Source: Vibrio sp. STUT-A11
GTDB lineage: Bacteria > Pseudomonadota > Gammaproteobacteria > Enterobacterales > Vibrionaceae
Length of the DNA: 64,000 nucleotides
NCBI RefSeq assembly: GCF_026000435.1
Contig: NZ_AP026764.1
Location: 1,054,001-1,118,000 of the forward strand
Reading direction: 5' to 3'
The translations under genes were made by a program, and so were the position numbers. Positions 16,854-24,920 of the stretch are shown here, piece by piece. The notes below the pieces were generated by a model. It searched no databases. It was not told the DNA's origin and saw nothing but the letters and a program-made list of their open reading frames with translations. Numbering within the stretch: the stretch's first letter is position 1; every line of letters starts with the position of its first letter.

Positions 16854-17771
16854 TTAAAAAATATCCAGATCATTACCGAGTACGACTTCTCCGTCGTAGC
16901 TCGCCTGTATTTCTTCCACTACGGATTCGATAGGCGCGCTGTAATGGAGGATATGGCTAAGCACCAGCAATTTAGGTTTTGCTTCAGAGGCTATCTTTGC
17001 TAGCTCACTGGTTCTGGTGTGACTTGTGGAATGATAATTTTGCCAAAACTCAGAAAGTTTTGAGAGCCCTTGCTCACTGATCACTTCGTGCACCAGTACA
17101 TCAGCCCCTTTCGCGACTTCGATCATCTTGTCTGAATAAGCAGTATCACCACTGATGACCACAGTTTTGTCTGGCGTTGTCACTTTGTAGCCAAACGCAG
17201 GGCGGATATCACCATGAGGCACGGTAAACGCTTCGATTTTGACGCCATCTTGATCGTAAACGGTGTTACTTTCAGTGTATTCCGTCACGTTCATCTGGTA
17301 GTTAGTCGGGTCTTTTAACGGCTGTTTACCACTTGTGCGTAAACCAATATCAACCGACAACATGTCATAGTAGCCAGTGACAAATTTTTCCGTACCGACA
17401 GGGCCATAAAGCGATACTTTGTCGTCACGTCGCCACCAATAGGTTGCTGCCAATTCTGAGATATCCAGAATATGGTCACTGTGAAGGTGGGTGATGAAAA
17501 CGTGTTTGATGTTGGTAGGGTAGAGGGCTTTGATGCCTTTCTTTTGTGCTGCTTCAATGGCTTTTTGAACCATGCCACCGCCCGCATCAAAGATAAATGC
17601 AGTATCGTTGTACACAACGGCGGTCGATGGGCCAGAGCGGTTTGCGTCGGGAACAGGAGTCCCCGTTCCTAATAAGATGACATCGGTTTTGGCTGAAGCA
17701 CTGACGGATAACAGCAAACCTAGGGCGTAAGTTATCGCAGGCACACAAATACCTGATCTAAAGATTTTCAT
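16854..17771 (-). CDS. Periplasmic metallo-beta-lactamase-fold hydrolase
   Basis: 305 residues with an N-terminal signal peptide (about residues 1-27, cleavage after SVSASA). The MBL core shows ILLGTGTP, the zinc motif THLHSDH (about residue 95), SGDTAYSD (about 205) and LSHILHY. It resembles RNase Z/arylsulfatase-like MBL proteins, but the signal peptide makes a tRNA-processing role unlikely; an exported esterase- or sulfatase-like activity is possible. It is 72 bp downstream of TRAP1 dctM on the same strand with a hairpin between, so it may process the TRAP substrate. Substrate unknown. Confidence 0.85.
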   Translation of the reverse strand: MKIFRSGICVPAITYALGLLLSVSASAKTDVILLGTGTPVPDANRSGPSTAVVYNDTAFIFDAGGGMVQKAIEAAQKKGIKALYPTNIKHVFITHLHSDHILDISELAATYWWRRDDKVSLYGPVGTEKFVTGYYDMLSVDIGLRTSGKQPLKDPTNYQMNVTEYTESNTVYDQDGVKIEAFTVPHGDIRPAFGYKVTTPDKTVVISGDTAYSDKMIEVAKGADVLVHEVISEQGLSKLSEFWQNYHSTSHTRTSELAKIASEAKPKLLVLSHILHYSAPIESVVEEIQASYDGEVVLGNDLDIF

Positions 17772-17804
17772 TAGATTCTCCGGAAAGTTGGGTAGGGGAT
17801 GAAG

Positions 17805-17831
17805 CCCTCACCACAGTCCGTGTGGCGAGGG
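17805..17831 (-). other. Intercistronic hairpin between TRAP1 dctM and the MBL gene
   Basis: CCCTCACCACA (17805-17815) and TGTGGCGAGGG (17821-17831) pair with a single mismatch around a 5-nt loop. There is no T run on the transcribed (minus) side, so it may be an mRNA-stabilising or partially terminating hairpin that lowers expression of the MBL gene. Confidence 0.5.
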
Positions 17832-17843
17832 TTTTAGGGGTCA

Positions 17844-19130
17844 TTATAGAAGTCCCAAAGCGAGCGATGGGAAGCCGATGATCAATAGCAGTCGAGTGAC
17901 ATCTGACATGACGAACGGGAAAACGCCTTTATACATATCTTTAATGGAAACATCTGGTGCTAAAGACTTGATGACAAATACGTTCATCCCAACTGGCGGT
18001 GTAATTAGACCGAGTTCAACGGTAATAACGGCAACGATACCGAACCAGATTGGGTCAAAGCCTGCTGCCTGAATGAGTGGGTAAACCACTGGAACAGTAA
18101 GTAGTAGCATCGCAATACTATCCATCACACAGCCTAGTAGGATGAACAGCAACAGTACCGCAAACAGAACCATGTATGGAGAAAGTTGCAAGCTATCAAC
18201 CACTTCTACCAATGTGTAAGAAATTCTTGAAACTGAAAGGAAGTAGCCAAAAATCTCGGCACCGATGATCATAAAGAAGATCATGGAAGAGATGGCGAGC
18301 GTTTCTTCTACCGCTTCAATAAATTGTTTCCACTTCATTCCTCGGAATAGGGCGATAACTAACGTACCTGCCGCGCCAATAGCTGCCGCTTCAGTTGGAG
18401 TAAACAGACCAAAGTAAATACCGAGAATGATTAAAGCGAAGATACCCGTAAATGGAACCAAGCCTTTAAGCCCTTTAACTTTCTCTGCAAAGGAAGTCTT
18501 CTCACCTGGTGTTGCAAGCTCGGGTTTTAACCATACTGTGATAGCAATGGTCGCACAGTATAGGAACAGGCCGAGTAATCCAGGAATTAGGCCAGCGATA
18601 AACATATCACCCACAGACTGCTCTGTGATCAAGGCGTAAAGCAGAAGGGCGATAGAAGGCGGGATCATGATGCCTAACGTACCACCTGCCGCCAGTGTCC
18701 CCGTAGCCAAAGACATTGCGTAGCCATTCTTTTCCATTTCTGGCAAGGCGACGCGAGACATGCTCGCCGCAGTCGCCAGAGAAGAGCCTGAGATAGCTGA
18801 GAACACACCACAAGATGTTACTGCTGCCAGTGCCATACCACCACGCCAGCGACCAAATAGCGTTCTTGCACCATGAAACAGCTCTTGAGACATTTGTGCT
18901 TTAGAGGCAAATACCCCCATGAGGATAAACATAGGAATAGGGCTAAAGCTATAGTTAGACAGGGTCTCAAATGGGCCGCTATCCAGAATCGCCATTGCAG
19001 AAGGAAAAGCAACAATAGAGCCGAACCCAACAAACCCAGTTACCGCCATAGATAACGCGATAGGAGCTCTGAATGCCATCATTACCAACATTAACGCAAT
19101 ACAAATTAGACCAATCGTTGAAGCATCCAT
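17844..19130 (-). CDS. TRAP transporter large permease subunit (DctM-like), system 1
   Basis: A 428-residue polytopic inner-membrane protein of the DctM family, which translocates the substrate with sodium. Typical blocks are visible: PMFILMGVFASKAQMSQELFH (about residues 66-86), SGSSLATAASM (about 114), TLGIMIPPSIALLLY, FTPTEAAAIGAAG and LITPPVGMNVFV. Its start overlaps the dctQ stop by one base. Substrate is not readable from the sequence; its position beside pobA suggests an aromatic or other organic acid. Confidence 0.94.
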   Translation of the reverse strand: MDASTIGLICIALMLVMMAFRAPIALSMAVTGFVGFGSIVAFPSAMAILDSGPFETLSNYSFSPIPMFILMGVFASKAQMSQELFHGARTLFGRWRGGMALAAVTSCGVFSAISGSSLATAASMSRVALPEMEKNGYAMSLATGTLAAGGTLGIMIPPSIALLLYALITEQSVGDMFIAGLIPGLLGLFLYCATIAITVWLKPELATPGEKTSFAEKVKGLKGLVPFTGIFALIILGIYFGLFTPTEAAAIGAAGTLVIALFRGMKWKQFIEAVEETLAISSMIFFMIIGAEIFGYFLSVSRISYTLVEVVDSLQLSPYMVLFAVLLLFILLGCVMDSIAMLLLTVPVVYPLIQAAGFDPIWFGIVAVITVELGLITPPVGMNVFVIKSLAPDVSIKDMYKGVFPFVMSDVTRLLLIIGFPSLALGLL

Positions 19131-19720
19131 TAGACTAACTCCTCTTTGTTTCGTTGTTGCACGTTACTTTTTTTGGTGCTTGACTTTGCTGGCGCATCAC
19201 CGCCACTTTTAGTCGCTTGTTTATGACAGTGGAAAACCAACTCGCCTGCGATGATTAACGCTCGGACTGCAAGTAGCACCGTCGCAATAACCACTCCTAC
19301 ATAGATATATTGAAGCGGGATCTGTAAATCCTGTGTGGTTTCTCCGGTAAGAGATGCCGATTCAATCGCTTCATAGAAGCGCACTGACATACCTGCGCCT
19401 AGTAGTGCAAAACCGAGGTTGTAGAAAGCTTCAAGATATATCTTCAGGCGCTGATTCATTTTCTCGGTAAACAGATCAACGATGACCTGAGACTTAGCGA
19501 CCGAGTGAGGCAGGGTCAGCAAAATGGCAAATAGCAAACCAAACTTGATCAGCTCGATGCCCCCAACAAAAGTCCAGTCGATGCCGCCATCAGTAAAATC
19601 AAAAATCGCTCTAGTGATGACATCAGCAAGAGTGATGAACATCATCGACACCAAAATAAAACCTGCGCCCAAGTGGGCAATATGTGCCGCACGATTGACT
19701 AGGTTGATGAGTGTTTTCAT
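19130..19720 (-). CDS. TRAP transporter small permease subunit (DctQ-like), system 1
   Basis: A 196-residue membrane protein with about four transmembrane segments (around residues 15-35, 58-75, 95-112 and 138-160) and a lysine-rich cytoplasmic tail (about 165-196). It partners DctM and docks the substrate-binding protein. It lies 23 nt after dctP and overlaps dctM by one base. Confidence 0.9.
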   Translation of the reverse strand: MKTLINLVNRAAHIAHLGAGFILVSMMFITLADVITRAIFDFTDGGIDWTFVGGIELIKFGLLFAILLTLPHSVAKSQVIVDLFTEKMNQRLKIYLEAFYNLGFALLGAGMSVRFYEAIESASLTGETTQDLQIPLQYIYVGVVIATVLLAVRALIIAGELVFHCHKQATKSGGDAPAKSSTKKSNVQQRNKEELV

Positions 19721-19743
19721 AATCTCATTCCCTTGTTCTGGCT

Positions 19744-20766
19744 TTAAATACAGTCTTGAGAAAGTTCCATTGCGCGCTTGTATACGTCGCGTGCGGCTAG
19801 TCCTTTCGATTCTAAATCAGACAAGTAGTTTTCGATCACTTTATCGAAAATTGGTTTCCAGGTTGTTTCGTTGTTTAACTCTTCAATGCGATTGATGGTG
19901 TGCCCAGCCGCTTGAGCTTCTTCCAACCCTTTGCTGTCCAAATCATCAAAAACTTGCGCTGCAATTTGTGACCACGCAGCTCCTGAGTTCTTGTCGATAA
20001 CCGCTTTAAGTTCATCATCAAGCGAATTGTAGACGTCAGTATTCATCGTTACGATGAATGCCAGAGAGTACAGTCCACCTACTTCAGTATGGTTTTCCGC
20101 AAGTTCATTTATTCTAAAGCTCTTTACGCCTTCCCAAGGAAGAGCGACACCATCAATCACGCCGCGCTGAAGAGATTGATAAGATTGTGGCGCAGGCATA
20201 CCGACAGGTAACGCACCAAGCTCTTCTAGTAAGCCGCCGATAACTGCTGTTGGACGGCGAATACGCAGACCTTCCAGATCACTAGGTTGCTCAATATTTT
20301 TGCCTTTCACGTGCAATAAGCCGGCACCGTGGGTAAATAGGAATAGCGGTTTAGAATCCTTGTATTCGTTTGCAAACGCGCCTTCTTCGTATAGCTTCTG
20401 AATAACACAAGAACCTTGAGTTGCATTTTGTACCACCCCTGGCAGCTCAACGATTTGAGTCAGAGGAAAGCGGTTAGCTGAGTAGCCTTGCACCGTTGCG
20501 GTCATATCTAAAATACGGTGTTTAACGGCATCATATTGGGCTGGTGGTTTCGCGAGAGTAGAAGACGGGTATAACTCTACGTTGATACGGCCATTGGAGT
20601 CCGCTTCAACGTTGTCAGCCCACTTTTGATAGATCTCTTTATGAATATCAGATACAGAAGGCCAAAAGTGCCCGAAGCGCAATGTAACGTCTGCGGCGAA
20701 CGCAGGCGAAGCTAGCAGAAGTGATGACAATGCAGTGGCAGCAGTCTTTTTAATAATCGTATTCAT
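19744..20766 (-). CDS. TRAP transporter periplasmic substrate-binding protein (DctP-like), system 1
   Basis: 340 residues with a signal peptide (about 1-24, ending ASPAFAA) and the TRAP family-7 binding fold. The DctP signature is seen around DLEGLRIRRPTAVIGGLL (about residues 163-180), where the Arg normally contacts the substrate carboxylate. First gene of dctPQM. It resembles the system-2 binding protein in its RFPLTQIVELPG block, which suggests related carboxylate ligands. Confidence 0.92.
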   Translation of the reverse strand: MNTIIKKTAATALSSLLLASPAFAADVTLRFGHFWPSVSDIHKEIYQKWADNVEADSNGRINVELYPSSTLAKPPAQYDAVKHRILDMTATVQGYSANRFPLTQIVELPGVVQNATQGSCVIQKLYEEGAFANEYKDSKPLFLFTHGAGLLHVKGKNIEQPSDLEGLRIRRPTAVIGGLLEELGALPVGMPAPQSYQSLQRGVIDGVALPWEGVKSFRINELAENHTEVGGLYSLAFIVTMNTDVYNSLDDELKAVIDKNSGAAWSQIAAQVFDDLDSKGLEEAQAAGHTINRIEELNNETTWKPIFDKVIENYLSDLESKGLAARDVYKRAMELSQDCI

Positions 20767-21162
20767 ACTTAAACGTCCAATTGTGAGTAGAGTGTATTTT
20801 GTAAAGCGCTTTTTTAGTCAGGCTATTATTTTTCTGTGGGCTGAATAAAATCGTCAGCTTTTACCTATCGACGGTTTTTACCTTATGTAAGATGTTAAGG
20901 TTAAGTTAACACTTGATTAGCCATCAGGTTAGTTCGAAAAAGGAAAAGGCTATTCAATTTTTGAAATTCTTTGACTTTAATTTACATTTAATACTGGCAG
21001 GTAAGAGAAGGTTTTGTTTTTTAAATGATTGATTGATATAACTTTAATGTATAACCTTCTGGTATTGACTCCTGAGTGTGAACGTCTCTAATGTATGCAA
21101 ACATGATGGTTCAAAAAGTAGCTATAATGTGTATTTCATCAGTTGTTTCGTAGGAGTGTGAT
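20767..21162. promoter_or_regulatory. Divergent gap between TRAP1 dctP and the SRAP gene
   Basis: A 396-bp AT-rich gap. On the plus strand TTGACT (21065-21070) and TAATGT (21089-21094), spaced 18 bp, make a plausible sigma-70 promoter for the SRAP gene. Near dctP, the palindrome AAAGCGCTTT (20803-20812) is a possible operator. I see no LexA-type box. Confidence 0.4.
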
Positions 21163-21723
21163 ATGTGTGGACGGTTAAATGTTATTAACGAACCGCTTTG
21201 CGAAATTGTTTCTGAACAGCTTGGGATCAGTTTTAAAACGGATACTAATAGAGACCTTAGCCCGACACAGATTGTTTCTGTCGTTGGGCTATTGCACGGT
21301 GAACTTCAACAACTTGACTTACCCTGGGGTATAAAACCTGATTGGGCAAATAACCTTATCTTTAATGCTAAAGCCGAAACCGTCGCAGTTAAGGCAACAT
21401 TTGCTCATGCATTTGAATTTAACAGAGTCATTGTTCCATGTTCGGGCTGGTATGAGTGGAAAGAAGAAAACGACAAAAAGACCAAATATCTATTCAGCCT
21501 TGGCGAGAGCAATGTTTTATATATGGCAGGTATTGCTTTGAATGATGGAAAAGATCTTGTCACATTAACAACAGAGCCAAATGAACAATGCAGCGAATTT
21601 CATCATCGTATGCCTTTGTTGATAACAAATGATGAAGTCTTGAACTGGATAAGTGGAGAGGGCAAAAGCGTATATAAGCTGCTAGATAATCAATTTAGTG
21701 AAACGTTGACGATAAAAGGTTAG
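21163..21723 (+). CDS. yedK: SRAP-domain abasic-site DNA-protein crosslink protein (YedK/HMCES family)
   Basis: A 186-residue SRAP protein. Family members link covalently to abasic sites in single-stranded DNA through Cys2 and shield them. The catalytic set is present: Cys2 in MCGR, Asn68 in FNAKAE, Glu98 in GWYEW and His147/148 in EFHHRMP. Length is slightly below the E. coli protein. It sits alone between two TRAP operons and looks functionally unrelated to them. A large hairpin overlaps its stop codon. Confidence 0.92.
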   Translation: MCGRLNVINEPLCEIVSEQLGISFKTDTNRDLSPTQIVSVVGLLHGELQQLDLPWGIKPDWANNLIFNAKAETVAVKATFAHAFEFNRVIVPCSGWYEWKEENDKKTKYLFSLGESNVLYMAGIALNDGKDLVTLTTEPNEQCSEFHHRMPLLITNDEVLNWISGEGKSVYKLLDNQFSETLTIKG

Positions 21724-21764
21724 CGATACTCTTTAAGACGCTTTCATCCTAAAGAATATCGCTA
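21721..21764. terminator. Long hairpin between convergent SRAP and TRAP2 genes
   Basis: TAGCGATA (21721-21728) pairs with TATCGCTA (21757-21764), and inside it TCTTTA (21730-21735) with TAAAGA (21750-21755). The arm includes the SRAP stop codon. No T run follows on either strand, so termination is only probable. Confidence 0.5.
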
Positions 21765-21780
21765 TGATGATGTTAGTTTG

Positions 21781-23076
21781 TCACATGATACTTGGGAGCC
21801 ATAGAGACAATGGCGGAATAAGTAGTAACAACAGTAATCTAACGATATCTGCGCACCAATAAGGAGTGACGCCTTTGAATATCGTGCTGGTTTTGATGTC
21901 TTTGACGACGCTACTGAGCACAAAAATGTTTAATCCTACCGGAGGGGTAATAAGACTGATCTCAGTGACAACCACGACCACAATACCAAACCAGACCAGA
22001 TCAAAGCCTAAGCTTGCAACCAATGGGTAGAACACTGGAACTGTCAGCAGAAGCATCGACAGACTTTCGAACACCGTGCCGAGTAGGATGTAAATCCCCA
22101 TGATAGCCAGAATGACATAGATTGGTTCTGCGCCGAAAGACGACATCCAGGTGACGAGCTCATGTGGCAAACCAGTACGGTTTACAAAGTTGGAATAAAT
22201 TAGCGCACCGATAATGACCCCAAACAGCATGGTTGAAGTTCTCGCGGTATCAATCAGGATCTCTTTAAGCACTATGAGGGTGAGAGAGCGGCGGTAGAGT
22301 GCAATAGCAAAGGCACCACCGGCACCAATACCAGCCGCTTCTGTAGGGGTAAAAGCGCCCAGATATATTCCACCCATCACCAGTGCGAATAATCCAAGAA
22401 TACCCGAGACAGACTTCAGCGCGGCTTTTTTATCTTCCTTAGACATCTTTTCACCTTTAGGGCCTGCATTTGGGTTGCGCCATACAACGTATTTTGTTGC
22501 TAAAAGGTACATGAAGATACCAAGCATGCCCGGGATAAATCCTGCTGCGAATAGGTCACGAATGCTCTGTTCGGTGAGTACGCCATAGATGATCAGAATG
22601 ACACTTGGCGGGATCAAGATCCCTAGCGTTCCACCAGCCGCAATGGAAGCTGCAGCTAAGCCATCTGAATATCCATACTTTCTCATCGAAGGCATGGCAA
22701 CCTTAGCCATGGTTGCCGATGTCGCCAAGCTAGAGCCAGAAATGGCAGAGAAGCCACCACACGCTGCTACGGTCGCCATTGCTAATCCCCCTCGATAGTG
22801 ACCCAAAAACGCATAACAAGCTCGGTACAGTTCTTGAGACATTCCCGCTCGAGTGATTAAGTTCCCCATCAGAATGAACATAGGAATGACCGACAAACCG
22901 TAATCCTGCGCTGTGTCGATCAGTCGCTTAGCACTGATAGTTAGTGCGCCATTAAAATTCCAGTCCCCCAAAGCTGCATAACCTATAAATCCCACCACAC
23001 CCATTGCAAACGCGATCGGCATTCTTAACAGTATTAGTATCATCAGTACTGCGAAACCAATTAAGGCAATAGTCAT
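21781..23076 (-). CDS. TRAP transporter large permease subunit (DctM-like), system 2
   Basis: A 431-residue polytopic DctM protein. Blocks include PMFILMGNLITRAGMSQELYR (about residues 64-84), SGSSLATSATMAK, TLGILIPPSVILIIYG, FTPTEAAGIGAGG and LITPPVGLNIFV. It is clearly paralogous to the system-1 subunit. It lies one base after dctQ on the same strand, at the end of a dctPQM operon divergent from paaZ. Confidence 0.94.
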   Translation of the reverse strand: MTIALIGFAVLMILILLRMPIAFAMGVVGFIGYAALGDWNFNGALTISAKRLIDTAQDYGLSVIPMFILMGNLITRAGMSQELYRACYAFLGHYRGGLAMATVAACGGFSAISGSSLATSATMAKVAMPSMRKYGYSDGLAAASIAAGGTLGILIPPSVILIIYGVLTEQSIRDLFAAGFIPGMLGIFMYLLATKYVVWRNPNAGPKGEKMSKEDKKAALKSVSGILGLFALVMGGIYLGAFTPTEAAGIGAGGAFAIALYRRSLTLIVLKEILIDTARTSTMLFGVIIGALIYSNFVNRTGLPHELVTWMSSFGAEPIYVILAIMGIYILLGTVFESLSMLLLTVPVFYPLVASLGFDLVWFGIVVVVVTEISLITPPVGLNIFVLSSVVKDIKTSTIFKGVTPYWCADIVRLLLLLLIPPLSLWLPSIM

Positions 23077-23077
23077 A

Positions 23078-23605
23078 TCAATCCCTCTGATTTAAATACT
23101 CTTTGTTAAAGATTCGCGTAACCACTAAAACAAGCGAAGTGATTGCGGTTAGCCAGCATGAAATAGCCAGAAAATAGACAAAATAATAGGTTGGGATTTC
23201 GAGATATTCGGTCATCTCGCCGTACATCAGTGCTCGGTCACCCAGTTCCCAGACTTTGAATCCCATAACTGAGAGACAAAGAGAAACCACGGCATCAAAC
23301 CCCATATCGCGTATGTTTTTTACCTTTCTGGGAATGATGCTATCGGCCAGGTCAACGCTTATGTGCTCTTTACGCCATGTCACCAACGGCATCGTAGAGA
23401 AAATGAGCGCACCTAAAAGTAACTCTGTGAGTTCTACACTTCCGGTTACTGGCTTTTCAAACAGGTAGCGTCCTACTACATCGATACAGGTAAGCAGCAT
23501 CATTGAGAGTAATATCAGACACGCACACAGCTTCAGAAACTTATCCAAAAGTTGGGCAGTAGACTCCCAACTTTTGGTAAACCAAATTAATGAGTTGTTC
23601 ATCAT
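23078..23605 (-). CDS. TRAP transporter small permease subunit (DctQ-like), system 2
   Basis: 175 residues with about four transmembrane helices (around 25-47, 62-80, 103-122 and 140-162). DctQ-type features include DVVGRYLFEKPVTGSVELTE (about residues 44-63) and the FSTMPLVTWRKEHI loop. It lies 6 nt after dctP; two consecutive ATG codons open the gene, so the start is ambiguous by one residue. Confidence 0.9.
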   Translation of the reverse strand: MMNNSLIWFTKSWESTAQLLDKFLKLCACLILLSMMLLTCIDVVGRYLFEKPVTGSVELTELLLGALIFSTMPLVTWRKEHISVDLADSIIPRKVKNIRDMGFDAVVSLCLSVMGFKVWELGDRALMYGEMTEYLEIPTYYFVYFLAISCWLTAITSLVLVVTRIFNKEYLNQRD

Positions 23606-23611
23606 TGATTC

Positions 23612-24646
23612 CTAAAGCTCGATTGGCTCGTAGTCATTAACGATTTTTCTGAACTCGGTTAATGCTGCTGGGGCGTCGACTTTACGTGACTTAACCGATT
23701 TCACCCATTTATCGTCTAGACCTTGAGTCAGTTGCTCATAGTATTGAACATCTTCATCAGACAAGTTCTCTACTTTGCTGCCTGACGAGATAATATCAGC
23801 TTCACCAATTTCGTCGGCTTTAGACCAGTAACGGCCGGCAAGTGCGGATAACTTTTCGCCAGATACGCTTCTGATTGCCTGACGATCTTCTTCAGAGAGT
23901 TTTTCCATAAATTGAGGACTGATGAAAATGCCAAATGAACCGAGATATAAACCAGTTGGTAGCTTGTAGCTGTATGGTGCGACATCTTTAAAGCGAGCGG
24001 CTTTCATCATGTCCATTTGCATGAACAGACCATCTGCTACACCTTGCGATAGCATCTCATACGCTTTTGTCGCAGGTGCGCTTACTCCCGAGACTCCCAG
24101 AAGGTTACCTACTTCAGTGGAAATACCACCACCTACACGCATTTTTTTGCCTTTCAGATCTTTAAGAGATTCGATAGGCTCACGCATATGGACTTGTCCT
24201 GGTCCATGAACAAATACCCCGGCCAGTTCAACTCCGTTGTATTCAAATGAGTTTTTAAAGTATTTCTCGTTAACGCGCCAGTGAGCGACAGAAGCGGCTT
24301 CACCACCGGCCTTGTTGCCCGGAAGCTCAGCAATTTGAGTTAAACGAAAACGCCCTGGGAGGTAACCATGAAATGTCCAAGCGGCATCAACCGCGCCATC
24401 TTCGACTAATTCAACAAGACTTTTGGGGTGAGCCAAGTCGTATTCCAGTTTAATCGTGACACGTCCATCAGTGGCTTCTTCTATCCATTTCCCCCAAGTT
24501 GGCAGTACATCAGCATTCATTGTCTGCATTGGACTGAGCCATGTTGCGATTTTTAGTTCGTGCGTTTGTGCTTGAGCACTGTGACTCACCAATAGAGTGG
24601 AAGCGAGCAATCCTGCCAGGCCTTTAGCTACGGTTGATTTAAACAT
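23612..24646 (-). CDS. TRAP transporter periplasmic substrate-binding protein (DctP-like), system 2
   Basis: 344 residues from ATG 24644-24646, chosen because AAGGAA precedes it and the signal peptide (about 1-26, ending SHSAQAQ) then starts correctly; an upstream in-frame start adds 19 unlikely residues. The TRAP fold is visible in FRLTQIAELPG and the carboxylate-binding region LKDLKGKKMRVGGG. Divergent from paaZ across 274 bp carrying repeated GTATCA sites shared with the paaA promoter, so uptake of phenylacetate or a related acid is the working inference. Confidence 0.9.
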   Translation of the reverse strand: MFKSTVAKGLAGLLASTLLVSHSAQAQTHELKIATWLSPMQTMNADVLPTWGKWIEEATDGRVTIKLEYDLAHPKSLVELVEDGAVDAAWTFHGYLPGRFRLTQIAELPGNKAGGEAASVAHWRVNEKYFKNSFEYNGVELAGVFVHGPGQVHMREPIESLKDLKGKKMRVGGGISTEVGNLLGVSGVSAPATKAYEMLSQGVADGLFMQMDMMKAARFKDVAPYSYKLPTGLYLGSFGIFISPQFMEKLSEEDRQAIRSVSGEKLSALAGRYWSKADEIGEADIISSGSKVENLSDEDVQYYEQLTQGLDDKWVKSVKSRKVDAPAALTEFRKIVNDYEPIEL

Positions 24647-24712
24647 ACTGATTCCTTTGTAAGTCCCATTTAAATAAATTAATTTCCCAATCACGTGACA
24701 CATAATTAGGTC

Positions 24713-24760
24713 AAATGATAATTTAAACGTATCATTTAAAATTGTGGTTGTGTATCATGG
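24713..24760. promoter_or_regulatory. Candidate PaaX sites in the TRAP2-paaZ divergent promoter
   Basis: AAATGATA (24713-24720) and TATCATTT (24730-24737) form an 8-bp inverted repeat with a 9-bp spacer; a further TGTATCATGG is at 24751-24760. The GTATCA core also occurs at the paaA promoter. PaaX is a GntR-like repressor released by phenylacetyl-CoA (family knowledge). The assignment is by shared motif and position. Confidence 0.45.
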
Positions 24761-24920
24761 TTGTTAATGAATTGTGATTTTGTGAGTCAGAACTTGTTTT
24801 AAAGATGAACAACACAGCCATTTTCATAAGTGATGTGCTAACGCCGAATTCAGCATGTCATTTGGTGGAAAACTCTAGTGAGGCAATTGCTACAGCATTA
24901 AGGATTAACGAGGTATAGAA

